A stretch of 11,816 nucleotides of DNA, taken from the NCBI GenBank assembly GCA_002408065.1, contig DHQI01000096.1:97137-108952 (forward strand), in the 5' to 3' direction. A program made the position numbers and the translations under genes. Below are positions 6,434-11,816 of the stretch, one piece after another; within the stretch, counting starts at the first letter, position 1, and each line of letters begins with the position of its first letter. The DNA is from Bacteroidales bacterium UBA5342. GTDB lineage: Bacteria; Bacteroidota; Bacteroidia; Bacteroidales; UBA5342. The notes beneath the pieces were generated by a model. That model was not told the DNA's origin and did no database searches. It was given only the letters and a program-made list of their open reading frames with translations.

Positions 6434-6670
6434 TTTTCGCGATAGAGTTGTGAACAAAGATGTAACAAAGCTTGTTTTTGCCCCTAATGTACGGAGTCTA
6501 CATTTTGAGACACGGAAAGCAGAAAAACAGTAAAATAAAGCTTGTAAAAATATAAGTGGTAATAAAAAAAATCGAAGTACTCACCTTTCGTTACTTCGGA
6601 TATTGGTTGAAAAAGAATTATCACTTCTAAAAGTCCCGGACGGCTGGTTACCGCTCCGGGCTTTTTCTTT
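6434..6670 (+). ncRNA. Candidate orphan small RNA (about 235 nt)
   Basis: A full promoter match ends at 6427 and an intrinsic terminator closes at about 6667, with no credible gene between or just after. The 3' half folds well on paper. AAGTGGTAAT (6554-6563) pairs with ATTATCACTT (6617-6626) over ten bases with one G-U. Inside it, CGAAGTA (6573-6579) pairs with TACTTCG (6592-6598) across a 12-base loop. The terminator stem follows directly. The 5' half (6434-6553) is less structured and contains a 22-codon ORF. It could be a regulatory RNA or a 6S-like RNA; I do not recognise a known family. Boundaries are inferred from promoter and terminator only. Confidence 0.5.
6629..6670 (+). terminator. 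Intrinsic terminator of the small RNA
   Basis: AAAG, a bulged T, then CCCGGACGG (6635-6643) pairs with CCG, a bulged C, and TCCGGG (6651-6660), continuing as CTTTT. The run CTTTTTCTTTTTT follows. The stem is GC-rich with a 7-base loop (CTGGTTA) and a strong U tract. This is the clearest terminator in the window. Confidence 0.8.
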
Positions 6671-6722
6671 TTTATCAATACCTAATTTTTTTCCGGTGCG
6701 ATATGGTATTTTCAAATTGTAA

Positions 6723-6760
6723 CGCAAAGTGTCGCCGAGTAGACGCAAAGGTTCGCAAAG
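6723..6760. repeat. CGCAAAG short repeat with about 10-base period
   Basis: CGCAAAG occurs at 6723-6729, 6744-6750 and 6754-6760, with the variant CGCCGAG at 6733-6739. The starts are spaced 10, 11 and 10 bases, which is close to one DNA helical turn. The stretch is non-coding and sits just upstream of the 50-base array. Confidence 0.6.
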
Positions 6761-6810
6761 TTAGCACATCAAAATTCCTGTTGAATTCAAACAAATCAAT
6801 AGCGAAAAAT

Positions 6811-6970
6811 ATGACGAGTCCGTATTCGTGTAAAATTAGTGTCTATTCGTGGACAAGCATAAGACGAGTCCAGATTCGTGTAAAATTAGTGTCTATTTGT
6901 GGACAAGCACAAGACGAGTCCAGATTCGTGTGCAATTAGTGTCTATTCGTGGACAAGCACAAGACGAGTC
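6811..6970. repeat. 50-base tandem repeat, three full copies and a partial fourth
   Basis: Copies occupy 6811-6860, 6861-6910 and 6911-6960, with ten bases of a fourth at 6961-6970. The period is exactly 50 and copies differ at only a few positions. Each unit is itself built from three related pieces of about ten bases (ATTCGTGTAAA, ATTAGTGTCT, ATTCGTGGAC). Each begins near GTCC(A/G) and ends near TGGAC, which are complementary (for example 6868-6872 with 6900-6904). There are no unique spacers, so it is not a CRISPR array. It ends 40 bases before the stop of the convergent gene. Confidence 0.9.
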
Positions 6971-7009
6971 CCCTTATATTAAGAATAAGAGCAAATTAGC
7001 CGTTAAAGA

Positions 7010-7582
7010 CTATTTTTTCTTTTTCTTCTTCACCGAAAAACCAAAGTGGCCAATGCCTTCGCCCATTTTGTAATAATGCCCGTGTGAATAAGCCAGTAGT
7101 TTGGAGTCCTGCAAACGGAACTCGCCATTCTCAGTCATATATTTATCGTCAGCAATGACATTGACCACATTAGCAATAAACATATCGTGTGTGCCGAGTT
7201 CTTTCACTTCTACCACTTCACATTCTATACTGAGTGGCGATTCTTCGATGATAGGGCATTTTACTATGGATGCTTTTCCCGGTGTGAGTTTCATCTCCTT
7301 GAATTTATCATAATCTTTGCCGCTGCGTACCCCGTTCCAGTCGGTAGCGCGTGCCAGCTCCTCGGTGGTCAGGTTAATGACAAACTCCTTCTCCTTCATT
7401 AATATGGCATGTGAGTGGCGGCTTTTGCGTACCGATATATAGCACATAGGCGGATCGGAACAGATGGTGCCCGTCCAGGCTACAGTGATGATGTTGTGTG
7501 TATTGGGGCTACTGCCTACCGTTACCATTACTGCAGGTAAGGGGTAGATCATAGTGCCGGGTTTCCAGTTTACTTTAGCCAT
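7010..7582 (-). CDS. Flavin reductase-like (flavoredoxin-type) FMN-binding protein
   Basis: The ATG at 7582 gives 190 residues starting MAKVNWKPGTMIYPLPAVMV. A non-ATG start at 7597 would overlap a -7 promoter box, so I reject it. The protein fits the flavin reductase-like split-barrel family: TVAWTGTICSDPPMCYISVR (33-52) is the typical FMN-phosphate binding stretch, FVINLTTEELARATDW (67-82) the next conserved segment, and THDMFIANVVNV (131-142) the conserved His-rich strand. Members reduce flavin or carry electrons using bound FMN; the partner cannot be told from sequence. The C-terminus ends in six lysines. The gene lies 216 bases after the radical SAM gene on the same strand, so an electron-supply role for that enzyme is possible but unproven. 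Confidence 0.9.
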   Translation of the reverse strand: MAKVNWKPGTMIYPLPAVMVTVGSSPNTHNIITVAWTGTICSDPPMCYISVRKSRHSHAILMKEKEFVINLTTEELARATDWNGVRSGKDYDKFKEMKLTPGKASIVKCPIIEESPLSIECEVVEVKELGTHDMFIANVVNVIADDKYMTENGEFRLQDSKLLAYSHGHYYKMGEGIGHFGFSVKKKKKK

Positions 7583-7594
7583 AATGTAATAATT

Positions 7595-7602
7595 CAAAGG
7601 TA
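7595..7602 (-). promoter_or_regulatory. Candidate -7 box for the flavin reductase-like gene
   Basis: The minus strand reads TACCTTTG, an exact TAnnTTTG match ending 12 bases before the ATG at 7582, so the leader would be only about six bases. A CTTG lies 14 bases upstream, which is too close for a normal -33 element. A second exact -7 box, TATCTTTG, lies at 7758-7751 and could start a longer leader that crosses the palindromic repeat. Confidence 0.4.
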
Positions 7603-7682
7603 ATTAATTCAATATTCAAGGTTCCGCTATCCGATGCCTGAGTGATTAGCGACCAAAGGGAGCTAATAGTACTGAAGCGATG

Positions 7683-7727
7683 CACTGAGCACATTCGACT
7701 TCGCTCAGTGACCACTCGTCGAAGTGG
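7683..7727. repeat. Palindromic repeat with GCTCAGTG arms
   Basis: CACTGAGC (7683-7690) pairs with GCTCAGTG (7703-7710) across ACATTCGACTTC. A second small stem, CCACT (7712-7716) / AGTGG (7723-7727), follows at once. The phrase TTCGACTTCGCTCAGTGACC resembles, from memory, dispersed palindromic sequences in many bacterial genomes. It lies between the radical SAM and flavin reductase genes. Confidence 0.6.
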
Positions 7728-7798
7728 CGGAGTGTCCAAAATTATTTTTGCAAAGATACATTCAAGCATTTTTACATTCTATCATTCATGCTTTATTT

Positions 7799-8755
7799 CT
7801 AAGCAAAAGGACAATTTTGGCAGATACTTACCTGGTCTTTTTGGTTAATGATCATTTTTCTTAATGCTTGTGCTTCTTGATTGTTGATTAGTTTAACATA
7901 ATCTTCATCTAAAGCATTTCCAAATGAGAATTCCGCATTTTTATCCATACAGCAAAGAGCCATTTGTCCATCTTGTGTAAACACAGCGGTGCTTAGCATC
8001 TTATAACAGCCCGGTTTGTGTTTTTTATCATTGATGTAGCGTCCGCAGCAAGCACTCTGAGCATAGTATTGGCTAAGGTTTTCTTGGTGTATAATCTGCA
8101 TTGATTTTTTCACAAAACGATTATAGTACCCCTCAAAGAGCTGACGGGTCGCTTTTTCTTCATGTTTGTTTTGTTTGTTGACCAAAAATTGAAGCTCTAC
8201 AAAGGGGAGTTTAGACTTTTCTTTTTTCTTTCTTTCGGCTACTGATTGCACAAAGGTCAATACTTTGTGGAGCTGGCCACCTTTACGGTAAGCGGCATAA
8301 GCCTCCTGTGTGGCACCGTCAGCTGATATGATCAGGTGATGGGGAAGGGTGTCTACCGATAGTTTGGGTAGGATGTTGGCATTGGTCGATAGGCTGACAA
8401 AAAGCCTTTTTTCTTTAGCGTAAGCTATCATTTCAGGCAAGCGGGGGTGCAGGTAGGGTTCGCCCTGCAGGTAAAGGTTGAGTACGATTGTGTGTTTGTA
8501 AATTTGGTCAATTATTTTTTTAAAATTATCGAGGCTCATATATCCCACAGGACGCGTGAGTTCGCCGCTGCCTGAAACGCATTCAGGACAGTGGAGGTTG
8601 CAATGGTTGGTGGGTTCTATGCTCACAAAAGGCTGTGGTCCTGCCGGGCTATCTTTGCCCAGGAAACGGGCCCAAAGAAAACGGCGGTAAGCTCCCAGTA
8701 AAGCCACACATTTTTTGTATGTTAAGGTTCGGCTTAATGTAAGCAATAATGTCAT
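7799..8755 (-). CDS. Radical SAM protein with SPASM-type C-terminal cysteines
   Basis: The ATG at 8755 gives 318 residues; an upstream non-ATG start would run into the divergent gene's control region. The radical SAM cluster motif CxxxCxxC is NHCNLHCPEC (Cys52, Cys56, Cys59). LQGEP (97-101) is the expected GGEP-like SAM-binding element, with STNAN at 123-127 and ISADG at 143-147. The C-terminal half holds Cys236/237, Cys250, Cys268/269, Cys312 and Cys315 (CQNC), typical of a SPASM/twitch domain carrying extra iron-sulfur clusters. Many relatives modify peptides or act as sulfatase maturases, but others do not, and no precursor peptide or sulfatase is visible nearby. The flavin reductase-like gene follows on the same strand. 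The substrate is unknown. Confidence 0.88.
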   Translation of the reverse strand: MTLLLTLSRTLTYKKCVALLGAYRRFLWARFLGKDSPAGPQPFVSIEPTNHCNLHCPECVSGSGELTRPVGYMSLDNFKKIIDQIYKHTIVLNLYLQGEPYLHPRLPEMIAYAKEKRLFVSLSTNANILPKLSVDTLPHHLIISADGATQEAYAAYRKGGQLHKVLTFVQSVAERKKKEKSKLPFVELQFLVNKQNKHEEKATRQLFEGYYNRFVKKSMQIIHQENLSQYYAQSACCGRYINDKKHKPGCYKMLSTAVFTQDGQMALCCMDKNAEFSFGNALDEDYVKLINNQEAQALRKMIINQKDQVSICQNCPFA

Positions 8756-8809
8756 AGGATAGTCGTTAAAACTTTGTACTTTTACAGCCACAACCAAAAA
8801 AACAACTTT

Positions 8810-9802
8810 TTGAAAACACGAAAGATACTTTTAATATTCTCTTTCTTTCTTTGTGGTAGCCTGTTGGCGCAAACAGAAGTAAGGGACGAATACATCCGTA
8901 AATACTACAAACTGGCCATTCAGGAGATGCAAAGCTACGGCATTCCTGCCAGTATTACAATGGCACAGGGCATACTGGAGTCTGGTAACGGTACCACTTA
9001 TCTGGCTACTGAGGCCAATAACCATTTTGGCATTAAATGCCATGATTGGACCGGTCCTTCTGTGCGTCAGGACGATGATGAAAAGAATGAATGTTTCCGT
9101 AAATATGATCACCCTTTGCGCTCGTATGAGGATCACTCTAAGTTTTTGACCACCCGTAGTCGTTATGCTTTTTTGTTCGACTATCACGACACCGATTATG
9201 TAGCCTGGGCTAAGGGATTAAAAAAAGCCGGTTATGCTACCGATCCTAAGTATCCGCAAAAGCTTATTCGCATTATAGAAGAGAACGAACTTTACCTTTT
9301 GGATGAATACGTGCTAGCTGAAAACCCGCAAGTGGATGATTTACCCAAGGCTATCCGCCTGCACGAGGATGTGGCTTTAGTAGCAGAAACGGTGACTGAG
9401 AAAGCTCCTGACCTTGAGCCGGAGAAAGTGCTTACACCCATAAAGAAAACGATTCACACTTCCGACGAAGGTTTGCATTATATTGTGATACACAACGAAA
9501 CGACATTTGCACAAATAGCTGAGGAGCATTATTTGCACAGATGGGAAATTTACAAATTTAATGATGTGCCCCGAAACAGCGACAAAAAACCGGAACGCGG
9601 AGAGCGTATCTATTTGGAACGCAAAAGATCTAAGTTGAAAAAAACTATGAAGCATACCGTAAAGCCGGGCGATACGATGTACGGCATATCCCAGTTTTAC
9701 GGCATTAAGCTGAAGTCTTTGTACCGCATTAATATGATGGACAAGGGCACACAGCCACAAGTGGGAGGAGTGTTATATTTTAATAAAAAAGCCGTGAAGT
9801 AA
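8810..9802 (+). CDS. Exported glucosaminidase (GH73-type) with C-terminal LysM repeats
   Basis: Peptidoglycan hydrolase expected to cut glycan strands in the cell envelope. I place the start at the TTG at 8810, giving 330 residues and a clean signal peptide (MKTRKILLIFSFFLCGSLLAQ). A longer frame from a TTG at 8774 would bury this signal and overlap the likely promoter region (TACTTTTA, 8777-8784); no ATG is available. The catalytic domain spans about 26-168, with MAQGILESGNG holding the likely catalytic Glu57, then NNHFGIKC and KYDHPLRSYEDHSKFL. A charged linker (about 170-220) leads to two LysM-like modules, a weaker one at about 223-269 and a clear one at 281-327 (HTVKPGDTMYGISQFYGI). The aminotransferase gene starts nine bases after its stop. 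Confidence 0.92.
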   Translation: MKTRKILLIFSFFLCGSLLAQTEVRDEYIRKYYKLAIQEMQSYGIPASITMAQGILESGNGTTYLATEANNHFGIKCHDWTGPSVRQDDDEKNECFRKYDHPLRSYEDHSKFLTTRSRYAFLFDYHDTDYVAWAKGLKKAGYATDPKYPQKLIRIIEENELYLLDEYVLAENPQVDDLPKAIRLHEDVALVAETVTEKAPDLEPEKVLTPIKKTIHTSDEGLHYIVIHNETTFAQIAEEHYLHRWEIYKFNDVPRNSDKKPERGERIYLERKRSKLKKTMKHTVKPGDTMYGISQFYGIKLKSLYRINMMDKGTQPQVGGVLYFNKKAVK

Positions 9803-9811
9803 GAAGCAAGA

Positions 9812-10930
9812 ATGAGTAAAGAAAAAAACATATTTGTCACCCAGCCCTTTTTGCCTCCACTGGAGGAGTTTAATGCCTATGTAGAGCAGATATGGGAAAA
9901 TAAATGGCTGACTAATAATGGTGAATTACACCAGCAACTTGAGAAAGCACTGGCCCACTATCTGGGGGTGCCTTTTGTGTCGCTTTTTGCCAATGGCACT
10001 ATAGCCCTGTTGACGGCTTTGCAGGCCCTTGATCCTGATGGACATCGGGGGGGCGAGGTGATTACGACACCTTTTACCTTTGTGGCTACCCCTAATGCTT
10101 TGGTTTGGAACAAGACAAAACCGGTGTTTGTAGATGTAGAAGACCAATATTGTAATCTTGATCCTGCAAAAGTAGAAGCCGCTATTACCGATAAGACCGT
10201 TGCCATAATGCCGGTGCATGTGTATGGTAATCCTTGTGATAATGAGGCTTTACAAGCCATTGCGGATAAGCACGGTCTTAAGTTGATATATGATGCTGCA
10301 CATGCCTTTGGGGTGAGAAAATCCGGCGAAAGTATCTTAAATTATGGTGATCTTTCAGTGCTGAGTTTTCATGCCACGAAAGTCTTTAATACTTTTGAGG
10401 GAGGAGCCATCGTTTCTCACAGCGAAGATATGAAACGCCACATCGACGATTTGAAAAACTTTGGTTTCAGAGGTGAAGAGCGTGTGGTTCTTCCGGGTAT
10501 TAACGGAAAAATGAGTGAGGTGCACGCTGCCATGGGACTGGCTCAGTTGCGCTATATGGACGAAATATTTGAAAAACGGCGTTCTATCTGTCATAAATAT
10601 ATGGTCTTGTTAGACTCCGTGAAAGGGGTCGAATATATTGTTCCTCAAGATGATGTTGAGTCTAATGCCGCTTATTTTCCGGTTTTTATTAATGCTGATT
10701 ATCCTGTGTCACGGAATAAGCTTTATGATAAATTAAAAAAGAATGGCATTTATGGACGGCGTTATTTCTATCCTTTGGTTTCTGATTTTGAGCCTTATAA
10801 AGAAGAAGGAGAGAAGCTTGACCTTCCGGTAGCACACAGGAAAAGCGAGCAAGTAATATGTCTGCCTCTTTATCCGGATTTGCCGCTGGAGGATGTGGAG
10901 AGGATTTGTAAGGTGATAAAAAACATATAA
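9812..10930 (+). CDS. DegT/DnrJ/EryC1/StrS-family PLP-dependent sugar aminotransferase
   Basis: Members transfer an amino group, usually from glutamate, to a nucleotide-linked keto-sugar for surface polysaccharide or glycoprotein synthesis. It has 372 residues, standard for the family. PLP-site features are intact: FANGTIALLTAL (59-70) binds the phosphate side, Asp161 in IYDAAHAFG contacts the pyridine nitrogen, and Lys190 in SFHATKVFNTFEGG should form the Schiff base. GKMSEVHAAMGLAQL is also conserved. The opening VTQPFLPPLEEF...WLTNNG recalls VioA-like enzymes acting on dTDP-4-keto-6-deoxyglucose, but I cannot assign the sugar. Gaps of nine bases upstream and five downstream make an operon with the glucosaminidase and cysQ likely. 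No other sugar-nucleotide genes are in view. Confidence 0.93.
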   Translation: MSKEKNIFVTQPFLPPLEEFNAYVEQIWENKWLTNNGELHQQLEKALAHYLGVPFVSLFANGTIALLTALQALDPDGHRGGEVITTPFTFVATPNALVWNKTKPVFVDVEDQYCNLDPAKVEAAITDKTVAIMPVHVYGNPCDNEALQAIADKHGLKLIYDAAHAFGVRKSGESILNYGDLSVLSFHATKVFNTFEGGAIVSHSEDMKRHIDDLKNFGFRGEERVVLPGINGKMSEVHAAMGLAQLRYMDEIFEKRRSICHKYMVLLDSVKGVEYIVPQDDVESNAAYFPVFINADYPVSRNKLYDKLKKNGIYGRRYFYPLVSDFEPYKEEGEKLDLPVAHRKSEQVICLPLYPDLPLEDVERICKVIKNI

Positions 10931-10935
10931 CAGAA

Positions 10936-11712
10936 GTGAAGGGTTTATTAAATATTGTTATTACAGCCGCACTGAAAGCCGGCGAAGAAATTCTTAAAGT
11001 GTACGAATCGGCTGATTTTGAAGTGGAATACAAAAAAGATGATTCACCACTGACACAGGCGGATAAGAATGCGCATGAAGCTATTATGTCTTTTCTGAAG
11101 AAAACCGGGATTCCAGTATTAAGTGAAGAAGGACGGGAAATTCCTTATGCTGAGCGAAAAAACTGGAAACAACTTTGGATAGTAGATCCTCTGGATGGCA
11201 CCAAAGAGTTTATTAAGCGTAATGGCGAATTTACCGTTAATATTGCTTTGGTAGAAGCCGGGATTCCTGTGCTGGGCGTGGTGTATGTACCCATAACACA
11301 GGATTTATATTTTGCTGAACGTGATAAGGGGAGTTTTAAAGTCAACTGTAAGAAAAAAAATGGGGTAGATGCTCTTGTCAAAGCTGCTGTTCAGCTTCCT
11401 TTAACTGTAGAAAAGGAAAGGTTTACCGTAGTAGCCTCGCGCTCGCACCTGTCGCCCGAAACCGAAGAGTATATCAAAAACCTAAATAAAGAGGTCGCTT
11501 TGATTTCATCCGGTTCGTCCATTAAAATTTGTCTGGTGGCAGAAGGCAGCGCTGATGTCTATCCACGTTTTGCCCCTACTATGGAATGGGATACGGCAGC
11601 CGGACATGCCATAGCTTTATATGCCGGCAAAAATATTTATCAGACCGATGAAATTAACCCGGTCGTGTATAACAAGGAGGACTTGTTGAATCCTTGGTTT
11701 GTGGTAAAGTAA
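10936..11712 (+). CDS. cysQ: 3'(2'),5'-bisphosphate nucleotidase CysQ
   Basis: Mg2+-dependent phosphatase of the inositol monophosphatase superfamily that removes the 3'-phosphate from PAP, a by-product of sulfate assimilation and sulfo-transfer. The start is GTG at 10936, five bases after the aminotransferase stop, giving 258 residues. The metal-binding set is complete: Glu64 in SEEG, WIVDPLDGTKEF (81-92) with Asp84, Asp87, Gly88 and Thr89, and Asp219 in MEWDTAAGHAI. YVPITQDLYFAE and ASRSH are also family-typical. A plain inositol monophosphatase is the main alternative, but the DPLDGTKEFI and GSSIKICLVAEG segments favour CysQ. In this phylum cysQ often precedes sulfate-activation genes; any such genes would lie past the right edge. 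Confidence 0.93.
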   Translation: MKGLLNIVITAALKAGEEILKVYESADFEVEYKKDDSPLTQADKNAHEAIMSFLKKTGIPVLSEEGREIPYAERKNWKQLWIVDPLDGTKEFIKRNGEFTVNIALVEAGIPVLGVVYVPITQDLYFAERDKGSFKVNCKKKNGVDALVKAAVQLPLTVEKERFTVVASRSHLSPETEEYIKNLNKEVALISSGSSIKICLVAEGSADVYPRFAPTMEWDTAAGHAIALYAGKNIYQTDEINPVVYNKEDLLNPWFVVK

Positions 11713-11798
11713 GAAAAGTCCTAGGTTCCTATGCTAAAGCTTTGGACTCAGCGTGAAGGACGCTAGGTATAGTCGCTAGATGTGGTAGAAAAGTAAAA

Positions 11799-11811
11799 GT
11801 CCCGGAGGGAC
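11799..11811. repeat. Short GTCCC/GGGAC palindrome at the right edge
   Basis: GTCCC (11799-11803) and GGGAC (11807-11811) are inverted copies around GGA. The preceding 104 bases after cysQ also hold AGTCC (11717-11721) / GGACT (11744-11748) and AGCGT (11750-11754) / ACGCT (11760-11764), but no T tract, so no clear terminator is seen. The element may continue beyond the window. Confidence 0.5.
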
Positions 11812-11816
11812 GACAG

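Larger units (their letters stand above)
6176..7009. other. Long intergenic region without a convincing protein gene
   Basis: These 834 bases separate sodN from the converging flavin reductase-like gene. Open frames here are low-complexity or made by the repeats and resemble no protein family. From left to right it holds an imperfect inverted repeat (6273-6338), a strong promoter match (6397-6427), a probable small RNA ending in a terminator (6434-6670), a CGCAAAG phrase (6723-6760), and a 50-base tandem repeat (6811-6970). I see no tRNA, rRNA or CRISPR. Confidence 0.75.

Noticed and set aside
6176..6660. tRNA, SRP RNA or tmRNA in the long gap
   Set aside because: No cloverleaf with a T-loop GTTCRA motif and acceptor stem, and no SRP-type conserved tetraloop region, was found by eye.
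6242..6678. Minus-strand open frames of 64-71 codons
   Set aside because: Low-complexity, F/Y/K-rich translations opposite an inverted repeat, promoter and terminator; no recognisable domain.
6811..6970. CRISPR array
   Set aside because: Repeats are contiguous with a 50-base period and no unique spacers, and there are no cas genes in the window.
6703..7073. Two overlapping plus-strand open frames across the 50-base repeats
   Set aside because: Their translations are simply the repeat read in different frames, with no start context, no family resemblance, and overlap with the end of the real minus-strand gene.
7583..7597. Upstream TTG start for the flavin reductase-like protein
   Set aside because: The five extra codons overlap a TACCTTTG promoter box, and the ATG at 7582 gives the family-typical N-terminus.

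Overview
The window looks chromosomal and comes from a member of the Bacteroidota. The evidence is the gene content (divergent purN beside acpP-fabF-rnc, a DUF4251-type exported protein, a GH73 glucosaminidase with LysM repeats), the near absence of Shine-Dalgarno sequences, and repeated matches to the Bacteroidota promoter pattern TTTG-N19-TAnnTTTG. Genus cannot be settled from the sequence alone.

Layout. 1-366 (minus) is the N-terminal part of PurN, cut by the window edge. 511-2891 (plus) is a lipid/RNA block: acyl carrier protein, FabF, and RNase III. 2998-4629 (minus) holds MltG followed by a small exported DUF4251-like protein. 4812-5612 (plus) is TatC, and 5699-6175 (plus) is a nickel superoxide dismutase with its own Sec-type signal peptide. 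6176-7009 is an 834-base stretch with no convincing protein gene. It is structured: an imperfect inverted repeat, a strong promoter match, a probable orphan small RNA ending in a good intrinsic terminator, a CGCAAAG phrase with about 10-base spacing, and three exact-period 50-base tandem repeats. 7010-8755 (minus) has a SPASM radical SAM protein followed by a flavin reductase-like protein. 8810-11712 (plus) is a tight three-gene cluster: glucosaminidase/LysM, DegT-type sugar aminotransferase, and CysQ. The last 100 bases are non-coding and end in a short palindrome.

How the genes fit together. acpP, fabF and rnc supply fatty-acid elongation and RNA processing. MltG and the glucosaminidase both cut peptidoglycan glycan strands. 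TatC is the core of the twin-arginine export system, and its downstream neighbour is also exported but by a Sec-type signal. The sugar aminotransferase and CysQ point to surface-glycan and sulfate/nucleotide metabolism, probably continuing past the right edge.

Most interesting items: the exported Ni-SOD, whose predicted signal-peptidase site would leave exactly the His1-Cys2 needed for nickel binding with no dedicated SodX protease in view; and the promoter-to-terminator small RNA at about 6434-6670. The rest is mostly housekeeping, with several intergenic repeats of unknown role.
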